This document shows, piece after piece, positions 19,101 through 27,534 of a stretch of 61,212 nucleotides of DNA. Each line of letters opens with the position of its first letter. The first letter of the stretch is position 1. Origin of the DNA: an uncultured Rhodospirillales bacterium (GTDB lineage: Bacteria > Pseudomonadota > Alphaproteobacteria > Azospirillales > Azospirillaceae). Position numbers and translations under genes: made by a program. Under the pieces are notes generated by a model that saw nothing but the letters and a program-made list of their open reading frames with translations, ran no database searches and was not told the DNA's origin. The stretch spans positions 1 to 61,212 of the forward strand of contig CAIYNU010000018.1 in NCBI GenBank assembly GCA_903927615.1, in the 5' to 3' direction.

Positions 19101-22100
19101 AACGCCGAACGGCAGCGAAGCATCGCGCTGCACCGGCTGATGTCGGATCTGAAGCGTTTGCTGTCCGCCGCCCCGGCACGTTTTATCTTCGTCGGCGGGC
19201 GTCAACTTCACGATGAGTGGCTGGCCGACCAGACCAGCCGACAGCCCCTGTCGACCAGCATCTTCAATGCCGAGATTTATCTGCCGTCATTGCTCACCGA
19301 CCACGAACTGGCTCATCTTCTTCGGAAGCCGGTGGTCAGGCCGCGGGCGCTGCATGACCGTTTGAAAGAGTATGTGGCGCTCCAGCACGAACGCTCCTTG
19401 AAAAATATGGAGGCTTGGACAACCTCGCGATTTCGTCCGGCCTTTGGGCACGACATGAGATGGGAACAACACGAGTCGTTCTACCAGCCCTCCCTGGATC
19501 AGGGATATTCCAAGCGGATTGACACGCTATGGCAGGAATTGCGTGTGATCAACCCCTTTGCCGAGCACGATGAACAGGATAAAGCGGAACGTCCGCTCTG
19601 GGCTGAAAATTTTCTTAACAGTTTCATCCGATTCCTGACCTATCGAAGCGTCGGCAACCCCAAACGGCTTCGTGAATTACTTTATAATTTTTTGGAACCA
19701 ACCGGACGGGTGGTTCCAGACAGGCTGCGTTGGAGCAATCCGCGCATGGCCTGCCTTGATGTCCTCTATTTCCTTGACGATGATATCTTCCGCGTCCAAA
19801 TGATCGATATCATTTATCGGCATATTATCGACCGATTTGGATCGCAACTAGCCCGGCGGGACGATAAGATTGCCGTGTCGTTATTTTATATAACAGATTT
19901 CTTATTTAAATTTCATCGCCGGGCCTTTGCCTGGAGCAATCTCGAGCGTATCGAGGAACTGGTTCACATCCACCGGGCCCCCGACTTGCGCCGCATGCTT
20001 GAGGAACTGGTCGAGCATGGCGCCGGACGTTTTCTGCACCGGGTGCTCAATGGGATGTATGCCTTTCGTTTTCGCAGCGATATTTCCTGTGAGATCGAGT
20101 ATCTGTCCCGCCGCTCGGAAGAAGATTTGGCGGCGTTCAATTTTACCCTCGATGAATCCCAGTCGCTCAAGCGCCTCTATCTTTGGGCGGCCCGCAGCGA
20201 TGCGGGTAATGCCGAGATCCAGTCCGGTCTCGGGGAATTGTTCGAATTCGACGAAGAGTATGAAACTGCTCGCCATTATTACCGGCAAGCGATCGTTCAA
20301 CTCGACGAGAAGCTTGACCGATTCGATCCCGGCATCAGCGCGGTGGTTGTGGCCGGTCCGGCCCGGCCGAAACTTCACTCGGTCTTCGGCGAAATGTTGG
20401 GCGGGACCGCGGAGGGGAAGGATATCGCGACCGCGATCATGTCCTGGGGCCTTTCCCGCCTGCGGTTGATGCTTCAGATCGGGATGACCTATGAATTGTC
20501 GCGCAATACCGAGCGCGCGGAAACCGAATACCGGGACGCCTATGCGTTGTCGGAACGCCTCTTTGATGCCTATCTGGACGGCCTGAAGGCTTTGCCGACC
20601 GGCCCAACAGCCAACGAGCGGCTGGCCCAGCGTCTCAATGCGCAAAATGCGCTGATCAATCAAAATCTCATTTACCAGGCGCCCTTCGCCATTGCGTGGC
20701 TTGCGGAAAAGTTGATGGGAAATATCGATGACAGTCTATCAATCGTTGAGGGCTACATCGACCGTTTGCGGGTCGGGTTGCCGTTTGTCAATGAACCTAA
20801 GCTACGGGACTTCAAGGACGGCGAACGCGGCGTTCATTCGAATTTTGCGCTGGTGATGGCCGAGTTACACCGTAAAGCCGGAGATTTATACTTCTTTAAG
20901 GGTAAGCAGTTTATTATCGCTCGCCGAATCAATAAATATACCCAGCTCGTGATCAATGATGTCACCCAGCCGCCGGCGCATCCCAGCCAGGAGGAACGTC
21001 CCCATGCCCCGGGTTTTTTATTGCGAGCCGACTACCATTACGCCATTGGCCTGCATGAGCTTCAGCGCCATTCCCAGTCGCGACGGCTTGGCTCGAAGCG
21101 TTGGAACACCGGACCCAAGGCGCAACTGCCGACCATTCATTTCGATAAATTGCCCGGCTTGATGAACCTGGCCATCGGCATGGCGCTTTCGGGGTTCGCG
21201 GATTCGATTCTCTCGCGGGCTTCGCTGTTCGGTTTATTACGATGGGTGTTCGTGCGCCCGGGCGCGACAAGCGATGAAGTGGAGGCGATCAAACACGCCG
21301 ATCGCAAAGTGAAAGCGGCCGATGGCGCGGCTATGAAAGAACGGTCATTCCAGTGGATCTTCAGTTTCTGGTTTTATAACGATGTCTATAAATTAATGGC
21401 GCCGAATGATAAGGATGAAGAACATGCAAAGCGCGTTGAGGTCGATATATATGAACGGATTAATGATCATTATTATATCAGTATGAATGATATATACGCC
21501 TGGATTGGCAAATGGGAAGGGGACAATAAGAATAATTATCCAAAATGTCCGATCCAAATGCGCATGCGACATAATTTTCACGAGCGTCTGTTGATGGCGC
21601 TGACGGTATCCCGGACCTCCGCGGGCTATTTCCGCGATGGCGGTTATTACAATGAAGCCGCCCATAAGCGCATGAAATCATGTGAGACGGTCTGTACGAC
21701 CTTTTGGTGGATTGCCGGGGTCAGGAACCTCTCGCGATTGGTGCGTGACCTGGAACGCGGGTTATCGCCCGGCCAAGCGGGTGATCAAGACTACGATGAT
21801 ATCCTGAAAATCCTGGGGTTCGAGACCCCGCAGAGGGCCTTTAATTGTCGTGCCAAGACCATTCACTACCTGCTCGAATTGGAAAAGACGGCGTTTGAAG
21901 CCCTTGGCGAGGCGGCACAGGATTTCGAGGCCGCGATGCGGGGACGGGATGGTGTGGATCAACCGGCGCGGGGGTACCTCCGCGGTGGCAACCTGCCGCC
22001 TGCGGTGTTAACGGCGGCCTGTTCACTGTTCCTGTCCTTTCGGGCCGCGCTCGGGGCCCCGGGGGACATCCGATGGCCGGAAGGCATCCCCGCCGACATC

Positions 22101-22817
22101 TCGGAAAAATCACGAGATCTCTGGATGCTGATTGAAACCCTGACCGGCCATGAGCTACCGCGCGACCCCAAGGCTGAGGAGGCCTGGGTTCGGGACGTTC
22201 TGACCCAGTCACTCCAACGCAACCGTTATCCGGTTCTCAATCAACTGAATGTCTTCAATGTCCTGATCCAATCTGAATTGGTTTTTTTCGACCAGCGCGC
22301 GCTTTCGGTCAACGACCTCCGTCGTGTCGGAACCTACCTTCAGGAGTGGCTCGATTTAATCGACGCCTACAACGCACCCCTGCAATTCCCACCATTATTT
22401 ACCGGCACCGCCCTGGTCTGGTTTTGTTTGACGGTTCGGCGCGCCGGCCTTGATAATCCCCGGATCAGGATTTCGGCCGCGGCGCTGGCGGAGGCCGGAA
22501 CACCGGTGCCGGCCCCCGAGGAGCTGGGGGACGAAGACTATCTGACGCATTTCTATTGGAGATTCCGGCGCGCCGCGAGCCGGCATCTCGAGAAGGCACA
22601 ACAGCTTCATACCATGGGTGCCGCGTATTACGAGGAGATTGCCAAGCTGAATTATCTCTATGATGATTTCAACGATCGTCACATCCACTTTTACCGCGCC
22701 TTGCAGATGGCCGGGATGGACTTGAACGCCGTGTTGCTGAGCGATCAGATTCACCATCTGTTGGGCAGCGACGCCGCCGCCGCGATCACCGGCAACGGAA
22801 ACGGGGGGGGTGGCTAA
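16161..22817 (+). CDS. Giant KAP-like membrane P-loop NTPase with helical-repeat C-terminus (2218 aa)
   Basis: The ATG at 16161, with GGAG seven bases before it, is preferred over a TTG 18 nt upstream. A Walker A motif (GRRGVGKTSF) lies at about residues 62-71. A long region follows with roughly a dozen hydrophobic segments, and the Walker B motif (ITFVFDELDKLG) comes only near residue 949. Membrane segments inserted between Walker A and B are the hallmark of KAP-family NTPases. After the NTPase core comes a long alpha-helical part with at least one TPR-like unit (about 1340-1390), then further helices up to a Gly/Asn-rich end. The first kilobase is less GC-rich than the flanks. It is divergent from the dehydratase/giant-protein operon. 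KAP-like NTPases are linked to membrane signalling and phage defence; the role here is inference. Confidence 0.85.
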   Translation: MTRPDDHKPLRPPFVIPFGRVLARNDGDPPVNEVMIGHEAERAYFINLLVSRGPTGAYLITGRRGVGKTSFVRHCLNEYGAALFKRFLRNNAGKSVWDFTLLAMISGVLIVAALLMSGISNIFITTIINSYNSWGDQAILKATPLLVIALSCTFICISVPLTYARQIFDIYLRFEEPISRQDYNANFWELCQSIRSDANKRSFYIAICGIYWQKLAHHASAVASLLCITLMILGWLYLPDDPVLVLSRYFLVLCALYAAIQHLSYEKYDDPIDKNKEKNEEKNDSHRRFRRWAWFIAVLVLTIYFLPSEINLTDFQQRWLGKSWFTYQQTMAPGHVIAIGFLLLFHGNATRVIIYSIGCQRSLVKYAMKGNILYYTAFAIISIVCFILSLFLVDPQNLSSAWQHLGLPLVIVSSCLLLDFYRRHNTRRIRHQKGIVAYPQHFRPSPRMLLFLKAGGAILIALQLGYPAFSAAQWQLFQRVDLFQNVNLQQFAQERWCHGGPNIATLFCAATGMSNVKEPHSNNGNIFQDETGKQWGLLLFIILALFFLVEYDWTVRPFINDRGERSLEPGTRAPWDDQRSSDVKPHERFHLRQLERMTFPAMAYAVWLPTLTVTVNLGFDKLDHRSVIHAMLVGLRGAYQHLFLSWRSCAAFFVRVVGVIGLLFLTAQLGQAWFELPGDPERGTAGDPTTQKFREKSLETWREIDEFRHETPSSNPSVGLVDTVMGNPENIIYKKHPEDVHDRYCRYYLFMSRWEMKEYHATNGNSRPEYYQHYPSPALRLLCSFENSDILLSTLYFTVIPAGLPVAEVQRSWPLSMFIHANAPLPFEPEGRMFDLRIYHILIFVSVFLIGRWALFWFPMLPYRKNLRRIDDLLDALSSRTVTRRGTWKPAQWLSMVLGDGGNNEIEREPMESRAIELAVLDILREIQRGTFTMVSGRVDILSIPAPEITFVFDELDKLGVVADTEEGPRANDVEDIALMNAERQRSIALHRLMSDLKRLLSAAPARFIFVGGRQLHDEWLADQTSRQPLSTSIFNAEIYLPSLLTDHELAHLLRKPVVRPRALHDRLKEYVALQHERSLKNMEAWTTSRFRPAFGHDMRWEQHESFYQPSLDQGYSKRIDTLWQELRVINPFAEHDEQDKAERPLWAENFLNSFIRFLTYRSVGNPKRLRELLYNFLEPTGRVVPDRLRWSNPRMACLDVLYFLDDDIFRVQMIDIIYRHIIDRFGSQLARRDDKIAVSLFYITDFLFKFHRRAFAWSNLERIEELVHIHRAPDLRRMLEELVEHGAGRFLHRVLNGMYAFRFRSDISCEIEYLSRRSEEDLAAFNFTLDESQSLKRLYLWAARSDAGNAEIQSGLGELFEFDEEYETARHYYRQAIVQLDEKLDRFDPGISAVVVAGPARPKLHSVFGEMLGGTAEGKDIATAIMSWGLSRLRLMLQIGMTYELSRNTERAETEYRDAYALSERLFDAYLDGLKALPTGPTANERLAQRLNAQNALINQNLIYQAPFAIAWLAEKLMGNIDDSLSIVEGYIDRLRVGLPFVNEPKLRDFKDGERGVHSNFALVMAELHRKAGDLYFFKGKQFIIARRINKYTQLVINDVTQPPAHPSQEERPHAPGFLLRADYHYAIGLHELQRHSQSRRLGSKRWNTGPKAQLPTIHFDKLPGLMNLAIGMALSGFADSILSRASLFGLLRWVFVRPGATSDEVEAIKHADRKVKAADGAAMKERSFQWIFSFWFYNDVYKLMAPNDKDEEHAKRVEVDIYERINDHYYISMNDIYAWIGKWEGDNKNNYPKCPIQMRMRHNFHERLLMALTVSRTSAGYFRDGGYYNEAAHKRMKSCETVCTTFWWIAGVRNLSRLVRDLERGLSPGQAGDQDYDDILKILGFETPQRAFNCRAKTIHYLLELEKTAFEALGEAAQDFEAAMRGRDGVDQPARGYLRGGNLPPAVLTAACSLFLSFRAALGAPGDIRWPEGIPADISEKSRDLWMLIETLTGHELPRDPKAEEAWVRDVLTQSLQRNRYPVLNQLNVFNVLIQSELVFFDQRALSVNDLRRVGTYLQEWLDLIDAYNAPLQFPPLFTGTALVWFCLTVRRAGLDNPRIRISAAALAEAGTPVPAPEELGDEDYLTHFYWRFRRAASRHLEKAQQLHTMGAAYYEEIAKLNYLYDDFNDRHIHFYRALQMAGMDLNAVLLSDQIHHLLGSDAAAAITGNGNGGGG

Positions 22818-22855
22818 GACGGAACCGGCCCCAAGCCCTCACGTCACTCCGTCCG

Positions 22856-23577
22856 TCAGTGAACCACATCGTCGAAAATATCGGTGAGCGAGCGGGTGTC
22901 CACAAAACGCTCGCTCCACGCGTCAAGTTGAACACTATCGGCGGTGCGGATCCGGGTTTCAACCTCGGCCGGCAGGGCGTGAAAGCGGCGACGAAGTTGA
23001 CGAAGAAGCATCTCGGCTTCACCTTTGGCTTCACCGTGCAGCGATCCCTGACTGAACGCTTCGGCCTTCCATTCGGCCTTCAACTGTTCAAGAAAGAGCG
23101 ACACGCTTCGGTCCTCCTGGTTTGGCATGATCTCCCGGAGCGCGTCCCGGAGAAGGTCCGCTTCGATCTCGTTGGGCTCGCGTAAGACGTAGCGAACCAA
23201 AGCCACCAGATCATCAAACCCCAAGGCCAGGGCGGGCCACCGTGGTTTTTGTTCCACCACTCCAGGATTTCGGTCTTGTAGCCGAGCAGTTGCAGCCCGG
23301 TTCGGGGATCGGGCGACGACTTGTGCTCGATCACCGCGTGAATCAACAGTGGCCGGCCGGTGATGGTGTTGGCGCGATAGAGCCGGGTCCGGTCTTCGCG
23401 CACTTCGGGCGGCACGAACGAGCCGGGACTCTGCTCCGGCGGCTGGTCGTCCAGCAGCGCCGCCACCTCATGCGGCAACCCCTCGCGCAACAATGCGCCC
23501 GCCGTGCCCGGCTGGTCGAGCAGGCGTTTGAAAAACTGGTCATGACGTTGAATGATCCGAGTCATGGTCATCATCAT
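22856..23577 (-). pseudogene. Rpn-family nuclease gene with 262-bp internal deletion
   Basis: The start (MTRIIQRHDQFFKRLLDQP) and the end (SLTDIFDDVVH) are nearly identical to the intact Rpn-family (PD-(D/E)XK, recombination-promoting nuclease) gene at 48835-49818. The middle is missing: the reading passes from HGGPPWP straight to ALGFDDLVALV with a change of frame. The junction is a single copy of GGCCAGGGCGG (23225-23235). In the intact gene this 11-mer occurs twice, 262 bp apart, and 262 is not divisible by three. The conserved nuclease N-terminus (HAVIEHKSSPD) remains, but the product would be truncated. This is a clear slippage or recombination deletion. Confidence 0.9.
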
Positions 23578-23789
23578 GCCAGGGCCCGGCAGCCAACTCG
23601 ACCAAATTGGCATCAAGGACAGGGGCGCGCAAGGACTGAACTTCTTCCAAAGGGACATGCTGTGCGAGACGGCGATCTTCCCCGAAGATGAGCTGATGGC
23701 CTACGCTTGCGGGCGAGATCGGCAAGGTTTGGTTTGCCTGGTCGGTGCTCTGTGTCTCTTTCCATCCTATGGGACGAGAAGGAGAACAC

Positions 23790-24233
23790 ATGCGAATCGC
23801 GATACTCCAGGAATCCGGGTTGACCCCTTCCGAAGTCGGTGTCAACGAAACGGCGGTGCTGGCGATCCTCGCTCTGCACGCCGGCCGGGACGGCACATGC
23901 TGGCCGTCCCGGGGGCCGATCGCCCGCCCGCTCGGCAAATCGAGGCCATGGGTGGTGGCCACCATCGGACGGCTGGTGGACATCGGCATCCTGGCCAAGA
24001 CGCACCGGACGCGACAGGATGGCGGGGAACGGTCCTGCGTGTATCGCCTGGTCGGCTGTGATGCGGGGGCATGTCCGTCACCGGATGCCGAATCATCGGT
24101 GCGTCCAACCATCGACAGGGATGGTTTTGCCCGCCAGTCCCGCAGGGCCTCGCGAATGACTTCGCTTGCCGAAGCATACTCCCCCCGACAACCGCGCCCG
24201 TCACGGCGGCGGCCATCTGAGCGGGTAGGGTAA
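23790..24233 (+). CDS. Helix-turn-helix domain protein
   Basis: The ATG at 23790 is preceded by AAGGAG. Residues about 15-80 (VNETAVLAILALHAGRDGTCWPS, then PWVVATIGRLVDIGILAKTHR) follow the winged-helix pattern of the HTH_36 type, common in phage and plasmid replication or regulatory proteins. After CVYRLVG the chain becomes low-complexity and overlaps, on the other strand, the ParD-like antitoxin remnant. The C-terminal 60 residues are therefore probably not native and the gene may be truncated. It is likely a remnant of a mobile element. The HTH call is moderate; the partner and target are unknown. Confidence 0.55.
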   Translation: MRIAILQESGLTPSEVGVNETAVLAILALHAGRDGTCWPSRGPIARPLGKSRPWVVATIGRLVDIGILAKTHRTRQDGGERSCVYRLVGCDAGACPSPDAESSVRPTIDRDGFARQSRRASRMTSLAEAYSPRQPRPSRRRPSERVG

Positions 24234-24258
24234 TCGTCAGGCATTCGATGTCGGACAT
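24125..24258 (-). pseudogene. ParD-like ribbon-helix-helix antitoxin, frameshifted
   Basis: From ATG 24258 the reading is MSDIECLTITLPAQMAAAV, a typical ParD start. At a run of six G (minus strand, near 24183) the frame must shift by one base to continue as EYASASEVIREALRDWRAK, the conserved ParD helix. One extra G would restore it. After RAK similarity ends and no ParE toxin follows. The gene is thus both frameshifted and truncated. It overlaps the 3' part of the HTH gene on the other strand. Confidence 0.75.
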
Positions 24259-24287
24259 GGGGTCCTCCAAAGCGGGCAAATCATGTT

Positions 24288-24303
24288 ATATCACACTTGA
24301 TAT
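24288..24303. promoter_or_regulatory. Palindromic operator candidate upstream of the ParD-like gene
   Basis: ATATCA-CACT-TGATAT is an exact inverted repeat 30-45 bp upstream of the antitoxin start, in an AT-rich patch that would carry its promoter. ParD-type antitoxins usually repress their own promoter through such sites. The palindrome is seen; its function is inferred. Confidence 0.45.
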
Positions 24304-24455
24304 GATTTCGCCCCCCCTCACCAGTCTTGGCCTCCCCTTTTTTCACCAGACTTATGCAACAAAAATCACCATTAGGAGCAATGGCCTAGCTTTCGTGCGA
24401 AAGTCTTGAATTTCGCAGTTTTATCACGAGACCATCGTTGGCATCGGCAAGGTGC

Positions 24456-25037
24456 TCAATTCTCCGATAGTACTCGGCGCGGATGCTCTGCAAAGAACTT
24501 GATCAACATCTCTTTAGGAATGCGGACGACGTTGGACCTCTTATCGGTTACCATGGCCCACATAGCACCGGCCCTAAGGTAGAAACAAATATCGCGAGGT
24601 GATGTTCGGAGATCGTAATCAAGAATTGTCGGCTCTGTGGAATCTGGTTGTTTATTGTGGGCAAACGAACTAAAAGCAGTATGATAGTGATATGGTCCTG
24701 TTGAATTATCATCGCCATCCTCATACCGATCTACCTGTATCCATTTTTTTTCGTAGCGGTATAAGCTGAGCCCTCCAAGTCCTTGGACGTCCATATCCAT
24801 TTGGTCGCAGAAACGAAACCATACATTTACATAACGACCCTTGATTAAATTCGTGTAGTTTGTATTTGTGACGACTTCAACGTCAATCATCTCGCCATAT
24901 TTCATTTCTTCTAATGTACGATTTGCGTAGGGACCGTCCTCAAGTTTCAAGCTCACGAGTTGAACATCGTCCGGGATGTCGTAGAGAGTCATGCAAGCAG
25001 ACAACGGACAGAGTAGCAGGGCGTATAGCCGTCTCAC
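24456..25037 (-). CDS. Small lipoprotein of unknown function
   Basis: The preferred start is GTG 25037, which has GGAGG seven bases upstream and gives a compact lipoprotein signal (MRRLYALLLCPLSAC, lipobox LSAC). A frame open further upstream would bury the signal. The mature part (about 178 aa) is polar and beta-rich, with many Asp and Tyr, and ends near PKEMLIKFFAEHPRRVL. No family was recognised. It is less GC-rich than its surroundings, suggesting foreign origin. It lies alone between remnants of mobile DNA, so a cargo or lysogenic-conversion role is possible, but that is inference. Confidence 0.7.
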   Translation of the reverse strand: MRRLYALLLCPLSACMTLYDIPDDVQLVSLKLEDGPYANRTLEEMKYGEMIDVEVVTNTNYTNLIKGRYVNVWFRFCDQMDMDVQGLGGLSLYRYEKKWIQVDRYEDGDDNSTGPYHYHTAFSSFAHNKQPDSTEPTILDYDLRTSPRDICFYLRAGAMWAMVTDKRSNVVRIPKEMLIKFFAEHPRRVLSEN

Positions 25038-25139
25038 GTTAACCTCCAGCAAACTTTCCGTAAGAGGTGTGCCTTTTAGGCACACCTCTTACCGGGATGC
25101 AATCACTTTGCTAATAGGAACGCAATCCATTTGGCAATT

Positions 25140-25874
25140 CTAAGGCGGGAGAATTTCCCGAACCCCGCCATGGTTGATATTGGCATTGTAATGGTGGGTG
25201 GCGTAATCCTTCGGATCATCGTTCCAGGCACCTCCCAGACCGGCAATCAAATTGCCTGGACCATTACCTTCCCCTTCCTTCTTGGCTTGGTTCGGATTGG
25301 CATTGATATTGATCCAGTTTTTTGTATTCGCTTTGACGTCTCCGAGGTCCGGAGGAAAATGCGAAACCGGATCAATGGTGATCAGGGCTCCTACTTTGGC
25401 GCCGTGTGCGACAACCGTCGCGGCAGTGTCGCCACCCCAGCTGTGGCGCAGCCGACGGACTGTGGCGATGTCGTCAACCAGGCCACGGGTGAAGCGGTCG
25501 CGGAACCGCTCGTCGTTGAGGTTGGATGCGGCGTTCCAGGCGGCCAACGCCAGGCTGAAGCGTTGGGCCTCGGTGTCGGTCGGCAGCTTAAATTCGCGGA
25601 TGAGACCTTGGTGACAAACGCCGGCGAGCGCGTGGCCCAACAAGGTATGGGCGCGGCCGACGGCGCTGGGGTTGCGCAGTGGGGTGTTGCGCCAGGAGGA
25701 GCCGCCGCTGGTCCAGCGGCCGCGTTCGTCCCTTTGTTCGTTGGGGTTGAAGTGAGAAGTTGCATTTCCTGAAAAAGCGGTAGATATGCCTGTTCTCCCT
25801 CTGCTGCGGCTCGGCCGCAAGAGTGCAATTTCAAGGTTGTGATGAATGTGTAGATTGAAACGACGACGGTTCAA
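25140..25874 (-). CDS. Lipase-like alpha/beta-hydrolase protein, mobile-element associated
   Basis: The frame is 244 codons with an uncertain start (TTG 25874 is the longest). An N-terminal FNPNEQRDERGRWTSGG motif is common in phage-borne proteins. The second half has a nucleophile-elbow-like RHSWGGDTAA, then LITIDPVSHFPPD (acid) and a late HHYNANINHG (possible catalytic His), as in small class-3-type lipases. The first Gly of GxSxG is Arg here, so activity is uncertain. The neighbouring capsid-like fragment supports a prophage origin. It may also be the C-terminal toxin part of a larger protein. Confidence 0.5.
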   Translation of the reverse strand: MNRRRFNLHIHHNLEIALLRPSRSRGRTGISTAFSGNATSHFNPNEQRDERGRWTSGGSSWRNTPLRNPSAVGRAHTLLGHALAGVCHQGLIREFKLPTDTEAQRFSLALAAWNAASNLNDERFRDRFTRGLVDDIATVRRLRHSWGGDTAATVVAHGAKVGALITIDPVSHFPPDLGDVKANTKNWININANPNQAKKEGEGNGPGNLIAGLGGAWNDDPKDYATHHYNANINHGGVREILPP

Positions 25875-25901
25875 CCGCCTTTAAGGCGTGATACTCGCCC
25901 G

Positions 25902-26569
25902 TTACAGGCACTCGATCACCACCGCACGCTTCCAAACGGCTTGGCCTGCGGTAGGTAGAATGGTGGGATTTGCTGTTACATCGGTCGGAACGCAGAAGCC
26001 GCCGCGCCATTTCCAGGTTTGGGCGATGATTTCCTGGAACCGATCCAAAGGCTCGCGCACCAGTAAACAAATGCCGTCGATGAACTGGTGAGACTGGGTG
26101 TCGGACTCGAAATCGGATTGACCCAAGCCCTCGAAATCGCCCTCGATCAACGCGCCCCGACCGCAGACGATCGCGCGCCGGATGCGTTTGCCGGTCAGTG
26201 CTAACGTCTGCCGGGGAGCCTCGGTCGTGGTCACGAAGGCCACACCCAACAGTTTGATCACCTGTCCGGTTCGGAAGGTATCGGACCCCGCGCTGCCGCT
26301 ATAGAGCAGCTTGAAGTCCGGGTCTTGGAACAACGCCAGCATGGTCGACTGGTCGAGATAACAGTGATAATAACCCTCGAAGTCTGGAATGTTATCGTCG
26401 CGCAACCAGGCGACGCCGGCCAGTACCAGTTGAAGACTTAGCCGATCCCCATCCACCAGTTGCGATGTTGAAAGCCGAGCTTGGACTGGAGACTGTCCTC
26501 AAAGTAGCGATCGAGATAATGCTCTTGAATGAGCGGGTGAAGCGGCGGGGGCAAAGAATCGATAGTCAT
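25902..26569 (-). pseudogene. Phage major-capsid-like gene, broken
   Basis: Two frames make up this remnant. The first (ATG 26569 to stop 26438) reads MTIDSLPPPLHPLIQEHYLDRYF and closes after 43 residues. The second (26456 to 25902) contains YYHCYLDQSTMLALFQDPDF, then TGQVIKLLGVAFVTTTEAP and a C-terminus GQAVWKRAVVIECL. The second pattern resembles N4-gp56-type major capsid proteins. A frameshift or internal deletion separates the parts. The capsid identity is from memory of the pattern; the breakage is visible. Confidence 0.5.
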
Positions 26570-27534
26570 GGCCCGGTTCCTTTTGATGAGAAGCCGGCGA
26601 GCGGAGACCTCTTGTGTGTCTGGTTGATGGCCACGAAAAAAGCCCGAAGCAGTCTCCTGCCCGGGCTTTGGTCCCTCGTCTCGCGACGGTGGCGTTTTGT
26701 GGTCGTTCCCGCGCCAACGGTCAAGCGCAAAATCGCTGCCTTCTTATCAAACTTAAGCCCGCCAGGCTGCTCGAACCGGTCAATGGTCGCAACCATAATA
26801 GGGTCATGTCCGATACGCACATTATCGAACATGAAACGGGACCCCGGGGACCGCGGCGCTTGGGGGCGGACCCAAGGCAAGAAAGCGCCGCTGGTGTTCC
26901 GACCCCCTCGGTAGGTTGGCCGTGCGGCGCACGACGAACGCGTCAGTGAACGCAAAACCTCCGAGTCGGGCCCGGGGGGACGGCGGGTTCCGAGGATCGA
27001 GCCCATGATTATGAACAGGGCTGGTGGCGATCGCCCTTCGCCTCAAGATGACGCATGCCCCGGCATGTCGGCTTTTGTTCAAAGACCAGATAACACATGC
27101 CATCGCATTCTCCAGGATGCCGAAATGAAAGGAATGGCGCGCAAAAACAAAAATAGAACGACTGTTTTGACAGATTACATATGAATGCAACAGCGGACTT
27201 CGATGTGGAATGATCGCATTTAATCGTGGAATCAAGCGACGGATGGTGCTTATCATCCAACTATTATGTTGAAAACGGATGGCACGCGTGTTAGATGCCA
27301 GATCACCCAATCGTTTTGGTGTTTTTGGGCATTCTGGTGTTGGAAACGCGTTAGCATCGATCGCGTGCGGCGATGTTCATCACGTTACAACTGAAGATAC
27401 TGTCGTTATCAGGTTTGAGGTTTGGTTGCAGTCCTGTCAGGAGCGGCCGGTGCCTTGGCGATGGCTTTGGTCCAAGATCCGGTGATCGGCGCAAAAATCC
27501 CCCGGGGTCGGGGTGACCAAAGAGGAAAGTGACG
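26570..27534. other. Gene-poor stretch of about 960 bp
   Basis: No frame here has protein-like composition over a useful length. It contains the hairpin at 26636-26669 and, at 26882-26911, a 30-nt sequence matching 46009-46038 at 25 of 30 positions (core GTGTTCCGAC), possibly an insertion-sequence end. From 27040 to 27420 the GC content falls well below the surroundings, which may include the promoter of the downstream polyketide cluster. Confidence 0.5.
26636..26669. terminator. Bidirectional terminator-like hairpin
   Basis: AAAAAAGCCCG, then a 14-nt loop, then CGGGCTTT gives a GC stem flanked by A and T runs. It lies upstream of the capsid remnant, as if closing a phage-type operon that has been lost. 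Confidence 0.55.

Noticed and set aside
26614-26949. Plus-strand frame in the gap after the capsid remnant
   Set aside because: Its composition is not protein-like and it runs through a terminator hairpin.
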